From DAOTUB01 sp034437455 (lineage in GTDB: Bacteria > Chloroflexota > Anaerolineae > B4-G1): a stretch of DNA of 22,895 nucleotides. Under the pieces are notes generated by a model. It did no database searches. It was not told the DNA's origin and saw nothing but the letters and a program-made list of their open reading frames with translations. Of this stretch, positions 1 to 5,782 are shown one piece after another (positions within the stretch are counted from its first letter, which is position 1; each line of letters begins with the position of its first letter). The stretch is taken from the NCBI GenBank assembly GCA_034437455.1, contig DAOTUB010000346.1, forward strand, positions 1 through 22,895, read 5' to 3'. The position numbers and the translations under genes are program-made.

Positions 1-143
1 GCGGGTAAAGAAAGGCTTGTCTAGGACTTGAATCCTGAACAGAAAGGCCAAACCCCTATATATACCGGTTCGCCAAGCGAAGAACGTATATGTGGTGGTA
101 GGCTAAAAACTTTTATCCAAAGTCCAATAGAAAGGAAATGTGT

Positions 144-938
144 ATGAAAAAGCTCTCAATTTGCGGAAAGGGGGGCAGCGGAAAAAGCACCGTCGTCGCC
201 CTCCTGGCGCGCGGCCTGCGAGATAGAGGTCGTCGAGTACTGGTTGTGGATTCCGATGAATCAAACCCGGGTCTCTATCGCGTGCTCGGTTTTGACAGGC
301 GGCCCAAACCCTTGCTCGGTCTGGTGGGGGGAAAGAAGGAGGTGTTTTCGACCTTCTCCGAGGAATCGGAGCATCGAGAGAGCCTTCTGACGCGAGAGGC
401 GTTCGGCGTCGCGGACCTCCCCGATGACTATATCGTGGAGCGGGACGGCATTGGCTTGGTCTGCATCGGCAAGATCCTCCAGTCGCTCGAGGGCTGCGCC
501 TGCCCCATGGGGGCGCTGGGCCGCGAGTTCCTGAAGCGGCTTGCCTTGCAGGAAGACGAGGTGGCCGTCGTGGATATGGAGGCCGGTATCGAGCATTTCG
601 GCAGAGGCGTGGACACGAGCATAGACAGCGTGCTGATCGTGACCGAACCCTCCTTCGATTCGCTCGAACTGGCGCAAAAGATCAACGCCCTCGCCGCCGA
701 AGTGGGGGTGGAACGGGTGTGGACCATTCTCAACAAGATCGGGTCCGAGGAGATCGCTGCGAGGGTGCGGAAGGAACTGGAGCAGAGAGGCGTCTCTGTC
801 GTTGGAGCCATCGGCTACGAGCCAGAGATCTTTGAGGCTGGCCTGGAGGGACGTCCGGTGCGTCGCGATAGGATGGAGACCGACCTTGGCAGCATCCTGG
901 ATCAGTTGTTGCAGGGGGAGCGAGCGCCGGTTGAGTAA
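144..938 (+). CDS. cooC: CooC-like nickel-insertion ATPase (MinD/ParA superfamily)
   Basis: P-loop ATPase of the SIMIBI/MinD class, 264 residues, of the kind that drives Ni insertion into the C-cluster of carbon monoxide dehydrogenase in the cytoplasm. The deviant Walker A GKGGSGKST is at residues 8-16 with the signature lysine K9. A CACPMG motif (C118, C120) matches the CxC through which characterised CooC dimers bind metal. VDMEAGIEH (about 144-152) is the switch II/Walker B region. An ATG two codons upstream (138) is in frame, but the AAAGG at 131-135 lies only 2 bases from it and 8 bases from 144, so 144 is preferred. The downstream neighbour is a CooT-like nickel protein, which supports the nickel role. 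No CODH gene is in the window; it may lie upstream of base 1. Family assignment is firm, the exact target enzyme is inferred. Confidence 0.88.
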   Translation: MKKLSICGKGGSGKSTVVALLARGLRDRGRRVLVVDSDESNPGLYRVLGFDRRPKPLLGLVGGKKEVFSTFSEESEHRESLLTREAFGVADLPDDYIVERDGIGLVCIGKILQSLEGCACPMGALGREFLKRLALQEDEVAVVDMEAGIEHFGRGVDTSIDSVLIVTEPSFDSLELAQKINALAAEVGVERVWTILNKIGSEEIAARVRKELEQRGVSVVGAIGYEPEIFEAGLEGRPVRRDRMETDLGSILDQLLQGERAPVE

Positions 939-990
939 CGTCGAAGCAGAGCTTTGCGTGTATCGAAACCAAGCTGGATAGGGGGAGTGT

Positions 991-1203
991 ATGTGCCTGG
1001 CTACGGTCTATATTGAAGAGGACGGTCAACAAGAAAAAGTGATGCAGGACGTGGCCTGGATCGAGCCTGAAAACGGCGGACTTGAATTGATCACCATGTT
1101 GGGAGAACGCCAATCATTTCAGGCGCGTATCGAGCGCATCGATCTGATGAAGAGTGTGATCATTCTAAAGAGAATGGCGGATGATGTTCCCGAAAGGGCA
1201 TAA
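991..1203 (+). CDS. cooT: CooT-family nickel-binding protein
   Basis: A 70-residue protein starting MCLATVY. In the CooT family the cysteine directly after the initiator methionine (here C2, the only cysteine) is the Ni(II) ligand, and the family consists of small all-beta proteins of about 65-70 residues that bind nickel as dimers for CODH maturation. The VxxIEPENGGLELI-type middle and RIERIDLMKSVIIL C-terminal segments fit the family pattern. A purine-rich AGGGGGAG precedes the ATG. It follows the CooC-like gene by 52 bases and precedes an FmdB gene by 14, so the three are likely one transcription unit. The older Pfam label for this family is a predicted RNA-binding protein; the nickel reading is favoured because of C2 and the cooC neighbour. 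Confidence 0.85.
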   Translation: MCLATVYIEEDGQQEKVMQDVAWIEPENGGLELITMLGERQSFQARIERIDLMKSVIILKRMADDVPERA

Positions 1204-1217
1204 AAGATAGGAGGAGC

Positions 1218-1418
1218 ATGCCAATTTACGAGTACCGTTGTGAAGAATGCAACGAACCTTTTGAGGTGTTTGTGCGTTCATCCTCGCAACAAACCAATCT
1301 CGCCTGCCCCAAGTGTGGAAGTCAAAGGGTGAAGAAGGCTGTATCGCTGTTTGGCGTTGGCGGGACGGGGAGCAGCAAGAGCTCGGCCGTTTCCTGTGGG
1401 CCTAGCGGCTCTACCTGA
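1218..1418 (+). CDS. FmdB-family zinc ribbon protein
   Basis: A 66-residue protein beginning MPIYEYRCEEC, the diagnostic start of the FmdB/CxxC zinc ribbon family (Zn-ribbon_8). Zinc ligands are C8, C11, C30 and C33; the linker contains FEVFVRSSS. The C-terminal tail after residue 45 is Gly/Ser rich with one further Cys (SSAVSCGPSGST), typical of family members whose tails vary. The family was first noted beside formamidase and formylmethanofuran dehydrogenase genes and its function is unresolved; roles in metal handling or transcription have been suggested. A good GGAGGAG ribosome binding site lies just before the ATG. A second, shorter FmdB protein occurs at 4953-5078. Confidence 0.9.
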   Translation: MPIYEYRCEECNEPFEVFVRSSSQQTNLACPKCGSQRVKKAVSLFGVGGTGSSKSSAVSCGPSGST

Positions 1419-1432
1419 TCGCTGAGTTTCTA

Positions 1433-1449
1433 GGAGGCCGTGCGCCTCC
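1433..1449 (+). other. Stem-loop between FmdB and DUF1638 genes
   Basis: Perfect 6-bp stem GGAGGC/GCCTCC around a 5-base CGTGC loop, in the 53-base gap after the FmdB gene. There is no T-run after it, and a strong GGGAGG ribosome binding site follows, so it is more likely an RNA processing or stability element than a terminator. Its left arm itself contains GGAGG. Confidence 0.4.
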
Positions 1450-1471
1450 GGGAATATAAGGGAGGATTGAA

Positions 1472-2140
1472 ATGACCCAACCCACGTTCGAGGACCGCTG
1501 TATCGTCTCCTGTGGGATGTTGCAGCCAGAGATGGCCCATCTGATGGAGAACGGTTTTCTGAACCCGCGCCGGATTCTGTTCACGCCGCCGGGCCTGCAC
1601 GCTTTGACGGACCGGCTGGAGAAACATCTGCTCGACCGGCTGGAGCGAGTCAGGGAAGATTGTCCCGATCACAAGATCATTGTCGCATACGGGAAAAAGT
1701 GCTACGTCAGCGTAGACGAGCCGCTCAAGCGCGTGGATTCGATCTTGCAGGAGGCGGGCGAGGGGATCGTCCGGGTGCAGGGGGAGTACGGCTACGACAT
1801 GCTGGCCGGTATGGAGGATCGGCAGCGCATCAGCGAGGGGAGGCAGGACAAGATCCTCTGGTTCACGCCGGGCTGGCTCAGGAGCTGGAAGACGATCTAT
1901 CAGAGGTATTTCGGCTGGGATGCTGCGGACGCCAACGCGAACTTTCCGGGGTTCTACGACAAGATCATCATCCTGGACACGCTTGGCATCGGCGAGGAGT
2001 ACATGACCGAGCACGCCGAAGAGATCCTGGAACTGTTCGACTGGGCAGGCCTGGGGGTCGAGTTCTATCCCATCACCCTCGACCGTTTCAAGGGCTTGCT
2101 GGTGGATGCTCTGATCTCCCAGGACCAACAGGGCCTTTGA
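1472..2140 (+). CDS. DUF1638 domain-containing protein
   Basis: A 222-residue soluble protein that matches the DUF1638 pattern: IVSCGMLQPEM near the N-terminus (C14), a LFTPPGLHAL segment (about 36-45), the IIVAYGKKCYVSVD block (69-82, C77), and a GEYGYDMLAG/WFTPGW central region. The biochemical function is unknown. From general knowledge, DUF1638 genes in methanogens and acetogens often neighbour corrinoid-dependent methyltransferase genes, which fits an anaerobic C1 setting here. The start has a strong GGGAGG site about 6 bases upstream. The stop at 2140 is separated by one base from the next ATG, so translation with the YkoF-like gene is probably coupled. Confidence 0.82.
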   Translation: MTQPTFEDRCIVSCGMLQPEMAHLMENGFLNPRRILFTPPGLHALTDRLEKHLLDRLERVREDCPDHKIIVAYGKKCYVSVDEPLKRVDSILQEAGEGIVRVQGEYGYDMLAGMEDRQRISEGRQDKILWFTPGWLRSWKTIYQRYFGWDAADANANFPGFYDKIIILDTLGIGEEYMTEHAEEILELFDWAGLGVEFYPITLDRFKGLLVDALISQDQQGL

Positions 2141-2141
2141 G

Positions 2142-2444
2142 ATGAAAATAGCGGCGCAGGTCAGCCTCTACCCGCTGCGGCAGACGTCCATCGGGCCGCC
2201 CATCCGCGAGGCGGCGCGCGTCTTGCGCGAGCGCGGGCTGGAGATGCGCGTGGGCGAGATGAGCACGCTGGTCTGGGGCGAGGAGCCAGCGGTCTTTGCC
2301 GCCCTGCAGGAGGCGTTCCACCAGGCTGCGGAGCGTGGGGATACGGTGATGGTGGTCACGCTTTCCAACGCCTGTCCATCGCCCGAGGAGTCAGAGACTT
2401 CACAAGTCTCCAAGACTTCGGAAGTCTTACCCAGGGAGCCATGA
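2142..2444 (+). CDS. YkoF-type thiamine/HMP-binding-like protein with repeat-derived tail
   Basis: A 100-residue protein whose residues 1-79 fit one ferredoxin-like domain of the YkoF/MTH1187 superfamily, with QVSLYPLRQ at the start, GEMSTLVWGEEP in the middle and VTLSNACP at the end of the fold. YkoF binds thiamine or hydroxymethylpyrimidine in Bacillus, where it carries two such domains; a single domain would need to oligomerise. The last 20 residues (SPEESETSQVSKTSEVLPREP region) are not family-like and are encoded by a palindromic repeat at 2395-2428, so the original C-terminus appears to have been replaced or extended by a repeat. The stop codon overlaps the start of the methyltransferase gene (ATGA). 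Ligand is unknown. Confidence 0.78.
   Translation: MKIAAQVSLYPLRQTSIGPPIREAARVLRERGLEMRVGEMSTLVWGEEPAVFAALQEAFHQAAERGDTVMVVTLSNACPSPEESETSQVSKTSEVLPREP
2395..2428 (+). repeat. Two adjacent palindromes inside the 3' end of the YkoF-like gene
   Basis: AGACTT-CAC-AAGTCT (2395-2409) is followed two bases later by AAGACTTC-G-GAAGTCTT (2412-2428), a perfect 8-bp dyad with a single central base. Both share the AGACTT/AAGTCT arms, so they look like two copies of one palindromic unit. The units lie in frame and encode the non-conserved tail of the upstream protein. Confidence 0.75.
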
Positions 2445-3106
2445 TGATCTTTGACGAGAGCCTCGCCGCCCACTACGAAGCCTGGTACGAGACGCCGGAG
2501 GGCCGGCGAGCCGACGAGCTGGAAAAGGCCGTTCTGAGCTGGCTACTGCGGGGATTTTCCAGATCGGAAAGCGTCCTGGAGATCGGATGCGGCACGGGCC
2601 ATTTCACCCGTTGGCTGAACGACCAAGGATTGGCGGCGGTGGGGCTGGATCTCTCGGCGGCGATGCTGACCAAGGCGCGAGCACTCGATGGGGTTCCATT
2701 GGTGCATGCCGATGCCCGGAGGCTCCCTTTCGCCGATGGCGCGTTCGACCTGGCGGTGTTTATCACTGCGCTCGAGTTTGTGGAGCAGCCTCGGGAGGCG
2801 TTGGCGGAGGCGCTGCGGGTGGCGCGGCGCGGCGTGGCGCTGGGCGTGCTCAACCGCTGGAGCGTGCTCAATTTGCAGCGCCGGTTGGCGGGGCTATTTC
2901 GGCGGACGGTCTATGACAGCGCGCGCTTTTACGGCGTGGGCGAGCTGGAGCGCCTGCTGCGCTCCGTCGCCGGAGGGAAGGCGCGCATCGTGTGGCGCAT
3001 CACGCTGTTCCCTCGCGGTTGGCCCTGGGCGCAGGCGCGCTTGCCCTGGGGAGGATTCATTGGGATGGCGTTGATTGCGAATGATGGTTTTGGGGAGGAA
3101 GGATGA
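2441..3106 (+). CDS. Class I SAM-dependent methyltransferase
   Basis: A 221-residue Rossmann-fold methyltransferase of the Methyltransf_11 type. Motif I VLEIGCGTGHF is at residues 45-55, motif II GLDLS (68-72) places the acidic ribose-binding residue, and ADARRLPFADGAFDLAVF is the post-II/IV region. The C-terminal half ends with a hydrophobic stretch ending GGFIGMALIA, common in ubiE-like enzymes. The substrate cannot be told from sequence. The start codon overlaps the previous stop (ATGA), with AGGGAG three bases upstream; the second ATG (2444) is equally possible. The 3' end overlaps the ferredoxin start by four bases, so this gene links the nickel/C1 block to the next one. Confidence 0.88.
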   Translation: MMIFDESLAAHYEAWYETPEGRRADELEKAVLSWLLRGFSRSESVLEIGCGTGHFTRWLNDQGLAAVGLDLSAAMLTKARALDGVPLVHADARRLPFADGAFDLAVFITALEFVEQPREALAEALRVARRGVALGVLNRWSVLNLQRRLAGLFRRTVYDSARFYGVGELERLLRSVAGGKARIVWRITLFPRGWPWAQARLPWGGFIGMALIANDGFGEEG

Positions 3107-3564
3107 TGGAAAGACAAAAAGTGTGGGTAGATGAGGCGCGTTGTACGGGCTGCAGCGCGTGTGTGGCGGCGTGTCCCGTCGGGGCGATCACGCTGGTGGG
3201 CGGCAAGGCCCGCGTGGACGAGGAGACGTGCACCGGTTGTCAGGCTTGCGTGAATCTTTGCCCGGAGGAGGCGATCCAGCCTGTGGTTCAGGGCGAACTC
3301 GTCGTCGCGCCGGAGCGACCGGCCCCGGCCGTCCGGCAGCCCGGCCCGTTGGCAGAGACCGCGGGCGCAGCCGTCGTCGTCGCCGGCGCGGGGCTGCTGA
3401 CGAGAGCCGCCGGGGCGCTGGCCCGGGCGGTGGGCCGCTGGTTGACGCAGGAACCTGGGCCGACGAGAGCGCCCTCTGGGGGAGCCTCGTCTTCGACTGG
3501 AGGCGGGGAGAGAGGCGGACGCGGGCGTCAATCGCGGCGCCGGCAGCGGGGGCGGCGAGGGTAG
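3103..3564 (+). CDS. Two-cluster [4Fe-4S] ferredoxin with hydrophobic segment and basic RG-rich tail
   Basis: Residues 8-62 form a bacterial 2x[4Fe-4S] ferredoxin domain: C14, C17, C20, C24 and C43, C46, C49, C53, each followed by the usual CP. Residues 86-115 are an Ala/Val-rich hydrophobic to amphipathic helix containing several arginines, and residues 120-153 are a Gly/Ser/Arg tail ending in an Arg/Gly cluster (net strongly positive). Ordinary ferredoxins of this type stop near residue 60-80, so about half the protein is extension. The reading frame is supported by start/stop overlap with the methyltransferase upstream and by the next gene starting 5 bases after its stop. It may be an electron donor tethered to membrane, nucleic acid or an acidic partner; that is inference. 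Confidence 0.85.
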   Translation: MMERQKVWVDEARCTGCSACVAACPVGAITLVGGKARVDEETCTGCQACVNLCPEEAIQPVVQGELVVAPERPAPAVRQPGPLAETAGAAVVVAGAGLLTRAAGALARAVGRWLTQEPGPTRAPSGGASSSTGGGERGGRGRQSRRRQRGRRG

Positions 3565-3569
3565 GGGTG

Positions 3570-4550
3570 ATGCGGAGATGGTCGTTCTTTACCAGGACCG
3601 TGGGAGCCGTGGCGCTGCTGGTCACGCTGGTTGCGAGTTGCGCGCCGCCGGCGCGACTGGTGTCTCCCACGCCAACTCGGTCGCCGACGCCGACGCTGAA
3701 ACCGACGGCCACGCCGTCGCCCACGCTGGCGCCCACCGTCACACCGGAGCCGACCCTTCGCCCGACTCAGACTGTTACGATTGCGCCGACAGAGGAGGTG
3801 GACAGAGTGAGCTTTACCATCGTCTACGATAACAATGGGTACGACGGGCGGTTGCAGACCGCCTGGGGATTTTCCTGCCTGGTGGAGGCCGGGGAGAAGA
3901 CGGTGCTCTTTGACACGGGAGGCGACAGCCCTACCTTATTGGGCAACATGAGCAAGCTGGGCATAGACCCGCAGGCGATTGACGCCGTCGTGCTCTCCCA
4001 CGCCCACGGCGATCACACCGGCGGGCTGGGCGGATTGCTGGGCGCAGGCGCTCAGCCGACGGTCTACGTACCGGCTGCTTTTTCCGCCTCGTTCAAGGAC
4101 TGCGTGCGCACTCACACCGAGCTGGTGGAAGTGACCGGGCCGATGAAGATTTTCTCCGGTTTCCACACCACCGGCGAGTTGGGTTCGGGGATCGCCGAGC
4201 AGGCGCTGGCGGTGGAGACCGCGAAGGGATTGGTCGTCGTCACTGGCTGCGCGCATCCCGGCGTCGTGGAGCTGACGCGCCGCGCCAAAGAGAGTGCGGA
4301 CGTTTCACGTCCGGCGGGAGGGGAGATCTACCTGGTGATGGGTGGCTTCCATCTGGGGAGCGCGAGCCGTCGCCAGATCGAGACCATCATCGCCGAGTTC
4401 CGCGACCTGGGCGTGCAGAATGTTGCGCCATGCCATTGCACAGGCGACCAGGCGCGAAAGATGTTTGCCGATGCGTTCGGCGACGCCTGCATTCTGGCCG
4501 GCGTGGGGTGGACGACCACCATTGGTTCAGCGGAAGGGAGGGCGGAATGA
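3570..4550 (+). CDS. Lipoprotein metallo-beta-lactamase-fold hydrolase (COG1237-like)
   Basis: A 326-residue protein. Residues 1-24 are a lipoprotein signal peptide (RRW basic start, hydrophobic AVALLVTL, lipobox VASC with C24). Residues 32-75 are a Pro/Thr-rich spacer. The MBL domain begins about residue 80; the metal motif SHAHGDHTGG carries H144, H146, D148, H149, followed by TGCAHPG, GGFHLGS and a late CHCTGDQ motif. This pattern resembles the COG1237 family, annotated by analogy as a dihydropterin-ribofuranosylaminobenzene phosphate synthase-type enzyme; the actual substrate is unknown. The frame is open much further upstream, but the ATG at 3570 gives a sensible signal peptide and follows the ferredoxin stop by 5 bases. 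The stop overlaps the next start (ATGA). The mature protein would sit outside the membrane. Confidence 0.88.
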   Translation: MRRWSFFTRTVGAVALLVTLVASCAPPARLVSPTPTRSPTPTLKPTATPSPTLAPTVTPEPTLRPTQTVTIAPTEEVDRVSFTIVYDNNGYDGRLQTAWGFSCLVEAGEKTVLFDTGGDSPTLLGNMSKLGIDPQAIDAVVLSHAHGDHTGGLGGLLGAGAQPTVYVPAAFSASFKDCVRTHTELVEVTGPMKIFSGFHTTGELGSGIAEQALAVETAKGLVVVTGCAHPGVVELTRRAKESADVSRPAGGEIYLVMGGFHLGSASRRQIETIIAEFRDLGVQNVAPCHCTGDQARKMFADAFGDACILAGVGWTTTIGSAEGRAE

Positions 4551-4942
4551 AGCTCACGGTACGGCACGTGGACGGCATGCGCTTCCTGGCGACGACGGCG
4601 GGCCACACCGTGGTCGTGGACGCTGCGCCGGAGGACGGCGGCGCGGGCGCGGCGATGAGCTCGCCGCAGATGTTTGCGGCGGCGGTGGGCGCTTGCATCC
4701 TCGAGTTTGTGGCAAACTCTTGCCGGTTGCGCGAGATTCCATTCGAGCGGTTGAGCCTGGAGTTGGAGTACGAGGAACTGGACCGTCCCCGCCGCGTCGG
4801 CCCGTTGGAGGTGACGATCCACATTGAGCCGGAGCAGCCCGATGACGTGAAGCGGCGGCTCGTCGGTGTGGCCCGGCGCGTCACGCTGGTCAACACGCTC
4901 GCGCGTCCGCCGGAGGTGACGATTCGTTTCGCGGAGGAATGA
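4547..4942 (+). CDS. OsmC-like protein lacking the C-terminal redox cysteine
   Basis: A 131-residue OsmC/Ohr superfamily protein: SSPQMFAAAVGACILEF (38-54) is the conserved helix with the first cysteine at C50. In peroxidase members a second cysteine sits in a CPVxNTL-type motif near the C-terminus; here the corresponding segment reads VARRVTLVNTL, with valine in the cysteine position. An extra Cys (C59) sits in the helix. It is therefore probably not a classical two-Cys organic hydroperoxidase and may be a YhfA-like or divergent member. The start overlaps the stop of the MBL lipoprotein gene, and the FmdB micro-gene starts 10 bases after its stop. Confidence 0.85.
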   Translation: MKLTVRHVDGMRFLATTAGHTVVVDAAPEDGGAGAAMSSPQMFAAAVGACILEFVANSCRLREIPFERLSLELEYEELDRPRRVGPLEVTIHIEPEQPDDVKRRLVGVARRVTLVNTLARPPEVTIRFAEE

Positions 4943-4952
4943 GGGATTCATC

Positions 4953-5078
4953 ATGCCGATTTATGAGTATACCTGTCGTGATTGCGACGCGACGTTCGAG
5001 GCGCTGGTGCGGGGCGGCGAACCCGTCGTTTGCCCGCACTGCGGCAGCGCGTCGTTGAAGCGGACTTGCAGTCCGTAA
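4953..5078 (+). CDS. Minimal FmdB-type zinc ribbon micro-protein (41 aa)
   Basis: ATG at 4953 opens a 41-codon frame ending TAA at 5076-5078. The product starts MPIYEYTCRDC and has zinc ligands C8, C11, C27, C30 with CPHCGS at the second knuckle; it ends KRTCSP with one extra Cys (C39). This is the FmdB pattern seen in the longer protein at 1218-1418, but with only the ribbon core and no Gly/Ser tail. It follows the OsmC-like gene by 10 bases with a GGAGGAATGAGGGA stretch upstream, so it is likely co-translated. At 41 residues it is below the cut-off of many gene finders. Confidence 0.85.
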   Translation: MPIYEYTCRDCDATFEALVRGGEPVVCPHCGSASLKRTCSP

Positions 5079-5103
5079 GCTACCCTCCGCCCCCGTCATG
5101 TTG

Positions 5104-5157
5104 AGCGGGCGGACAGCCCGACCGGCGGGTCGCACCTGGCCGACCGCACAGCGGTCG
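5104..5157 (+). repeat. Cluster of three short hairpins in intergenic region
   Basis: Between the micro-FmdB gene and the Gly/Arg-rich zinc ribbon gene (5079-5240) lie CGGGC-GGACA-GCCCG (5106-5120), GACC-GGCG-GGTC (5120-5131) and CGACCG-CACAG-CGGTCG (5141-5157). No T-run follows. The rest of the gap holds only the AAAGGAGGTGA ribosome binding site at its end. It may be a processed intercistronic spacer or a palindromic repeat cluster. Confidence 0.45.
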
Positions 5158-5240
5158 GTCGCGGTCGGGAGGAACGATGTGACGCGCTGCCTTGCTCCGC
5201 AGGGGGCGAGTGTCGGCGCGAATAAAAGGAGGTGAGTGAA

Positions 5241-5450
5241 ATGGGTCGAGGTGGTGGAAGTGGAGGCGGTCGTGGCGGCGGCGCGGGTCGTGGCCGTGGT
5301 CAAGGACCGGGCCGGATGGGCGGTTCCAAGGCCGCCGGTCCTGGCGGCGACTGCGTGTGCCCCAACTGTGGGCACAGAGCGTCGCACGTTGCTGGTAAAC
5401 CCTGTTACCAGATGCAATGTCCCAAGTGTGGCGCGCAGATGACGCGCTAG
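5241..5450 (+). CDS. Gly/Arg-rich N-tail zinc ribbon protein
   Basis: A 69-residue protein. Residues 1-36 are almost entirely Gly and Arg; residues 37-69 are a compact Cys domain with C38, C40, C43, C55, C60 and C63 (CVCPNCGH and CPKCG). I recognise the general type: small proteins ending in this zinc-ribbon/rubredoxin-like module occur next to Mrp/MinD-type ATPases and NifX-like proteins in anaerobes, but no function is established that I know of. The ATG at 5241 is chosen over an in-frame GTG at 5232 because GGAGG at 5228-5232 sits 8 bases before it. The N-tail resembles the basic tail of the ferredoxin at 3103. It heads the block with the two MinD-ferredoxin ATPases. Confidence 0.82.
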   Translation: MGRGGGSGGGRGGGAGRGRGQGPGRMGGSKAAGPGGDCVCPNCGHRASHVAGKPCYQMQCPKCGAQMTR

Positions 5451-5474
5451 GCGAGGGCCAGGTCCTCTGGCGGA

Positions 5475-5503
5475 GCAGGGGCGACCCAGACGGTCGCCCC
5501 TGC
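5475..5503 (+). terminator. Strong stem-loop, possible terminator
   Basis: Perfect 12-bp GC-rich stem (GCAGGGGCGACC with its complement) around a 5-base CAGAC loop, 24 bases after the zinc ribbon stop. No T-tract follows, so termination would not be classical; it could also be a repeat or an mRNA stabiliser. Confidence 0.5.
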
Positions 5504-5532
5504 CCGGCGGGGGCTGTTGGAGAATTCTAACG

Positions 5533-5745
5533 ATGCTCAGACCGTTGTGGCGACTGTTGCTGGACGATCCGGGGAATTTGGATTGTGACGAGTGCTTTGC
5601 TGTGATGGAGTATTGGGCCGGGCTATTGGCCGAGGGCGGCGTCGATCTTCTTGCTGATATTCAGAAACTTCTGGCGCGTTGTCCGGCTTGTTATACCGAG
5701 TATCGTGAGGCGCTGCATCGCTTGGAGGCCACTCGGTCGGAGTGA
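5533..5745 (+). CDS. Small double-CxxC protein, unknown function
   Basis: A 70-residue protein with C18-x2-C21 and C50-x2-C53 separated by a helical stretch (VMEYWAGLLAEGGVDLLADIQKLL). The shape, CDEC then ARCPACYTEYREAL, resembles the zinc-binding helical domain of anti-sigma factors and related short proteins, but no membrane segment or sigma gene is nearby. Only a weak purine stretch (TTGGAGAA) precedes the start. It lies 37 bases upstream of the first MinD-ferredoxin gene on the same strand. A four-Cys metal site is likely; anything more is a guess. Confidence 0.7.
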   Translation: MLRPLWRLLLDDPGNLDCDECFAVMEYWAGLLAEGGVDLLADIQKLLARCPACYTEYREALHRLEATRSE

Positions 5746-5782
5746 TTCGTCAGTACATCAAAGAGAAATAGGGAGTGAGGGC

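Noticed and set aside
1..137. Promoter or riboswitch before the CooC-like gene
   Set aside because: AT-rich TATATATA and a bulged GTTCGC/GCGAAGAAC hairpin are present, but no correctly spaced -35/-10 pair or known riboswitch core could be found.
5098..5236. 46-codon plus-strand frame ending in the AGGAGGTGA ribosome binding site
   Set aside because: No ribosome binding site of its own, it covers the hairpin cluster, and its product is Arg/Ala/Pro-rich without motif.
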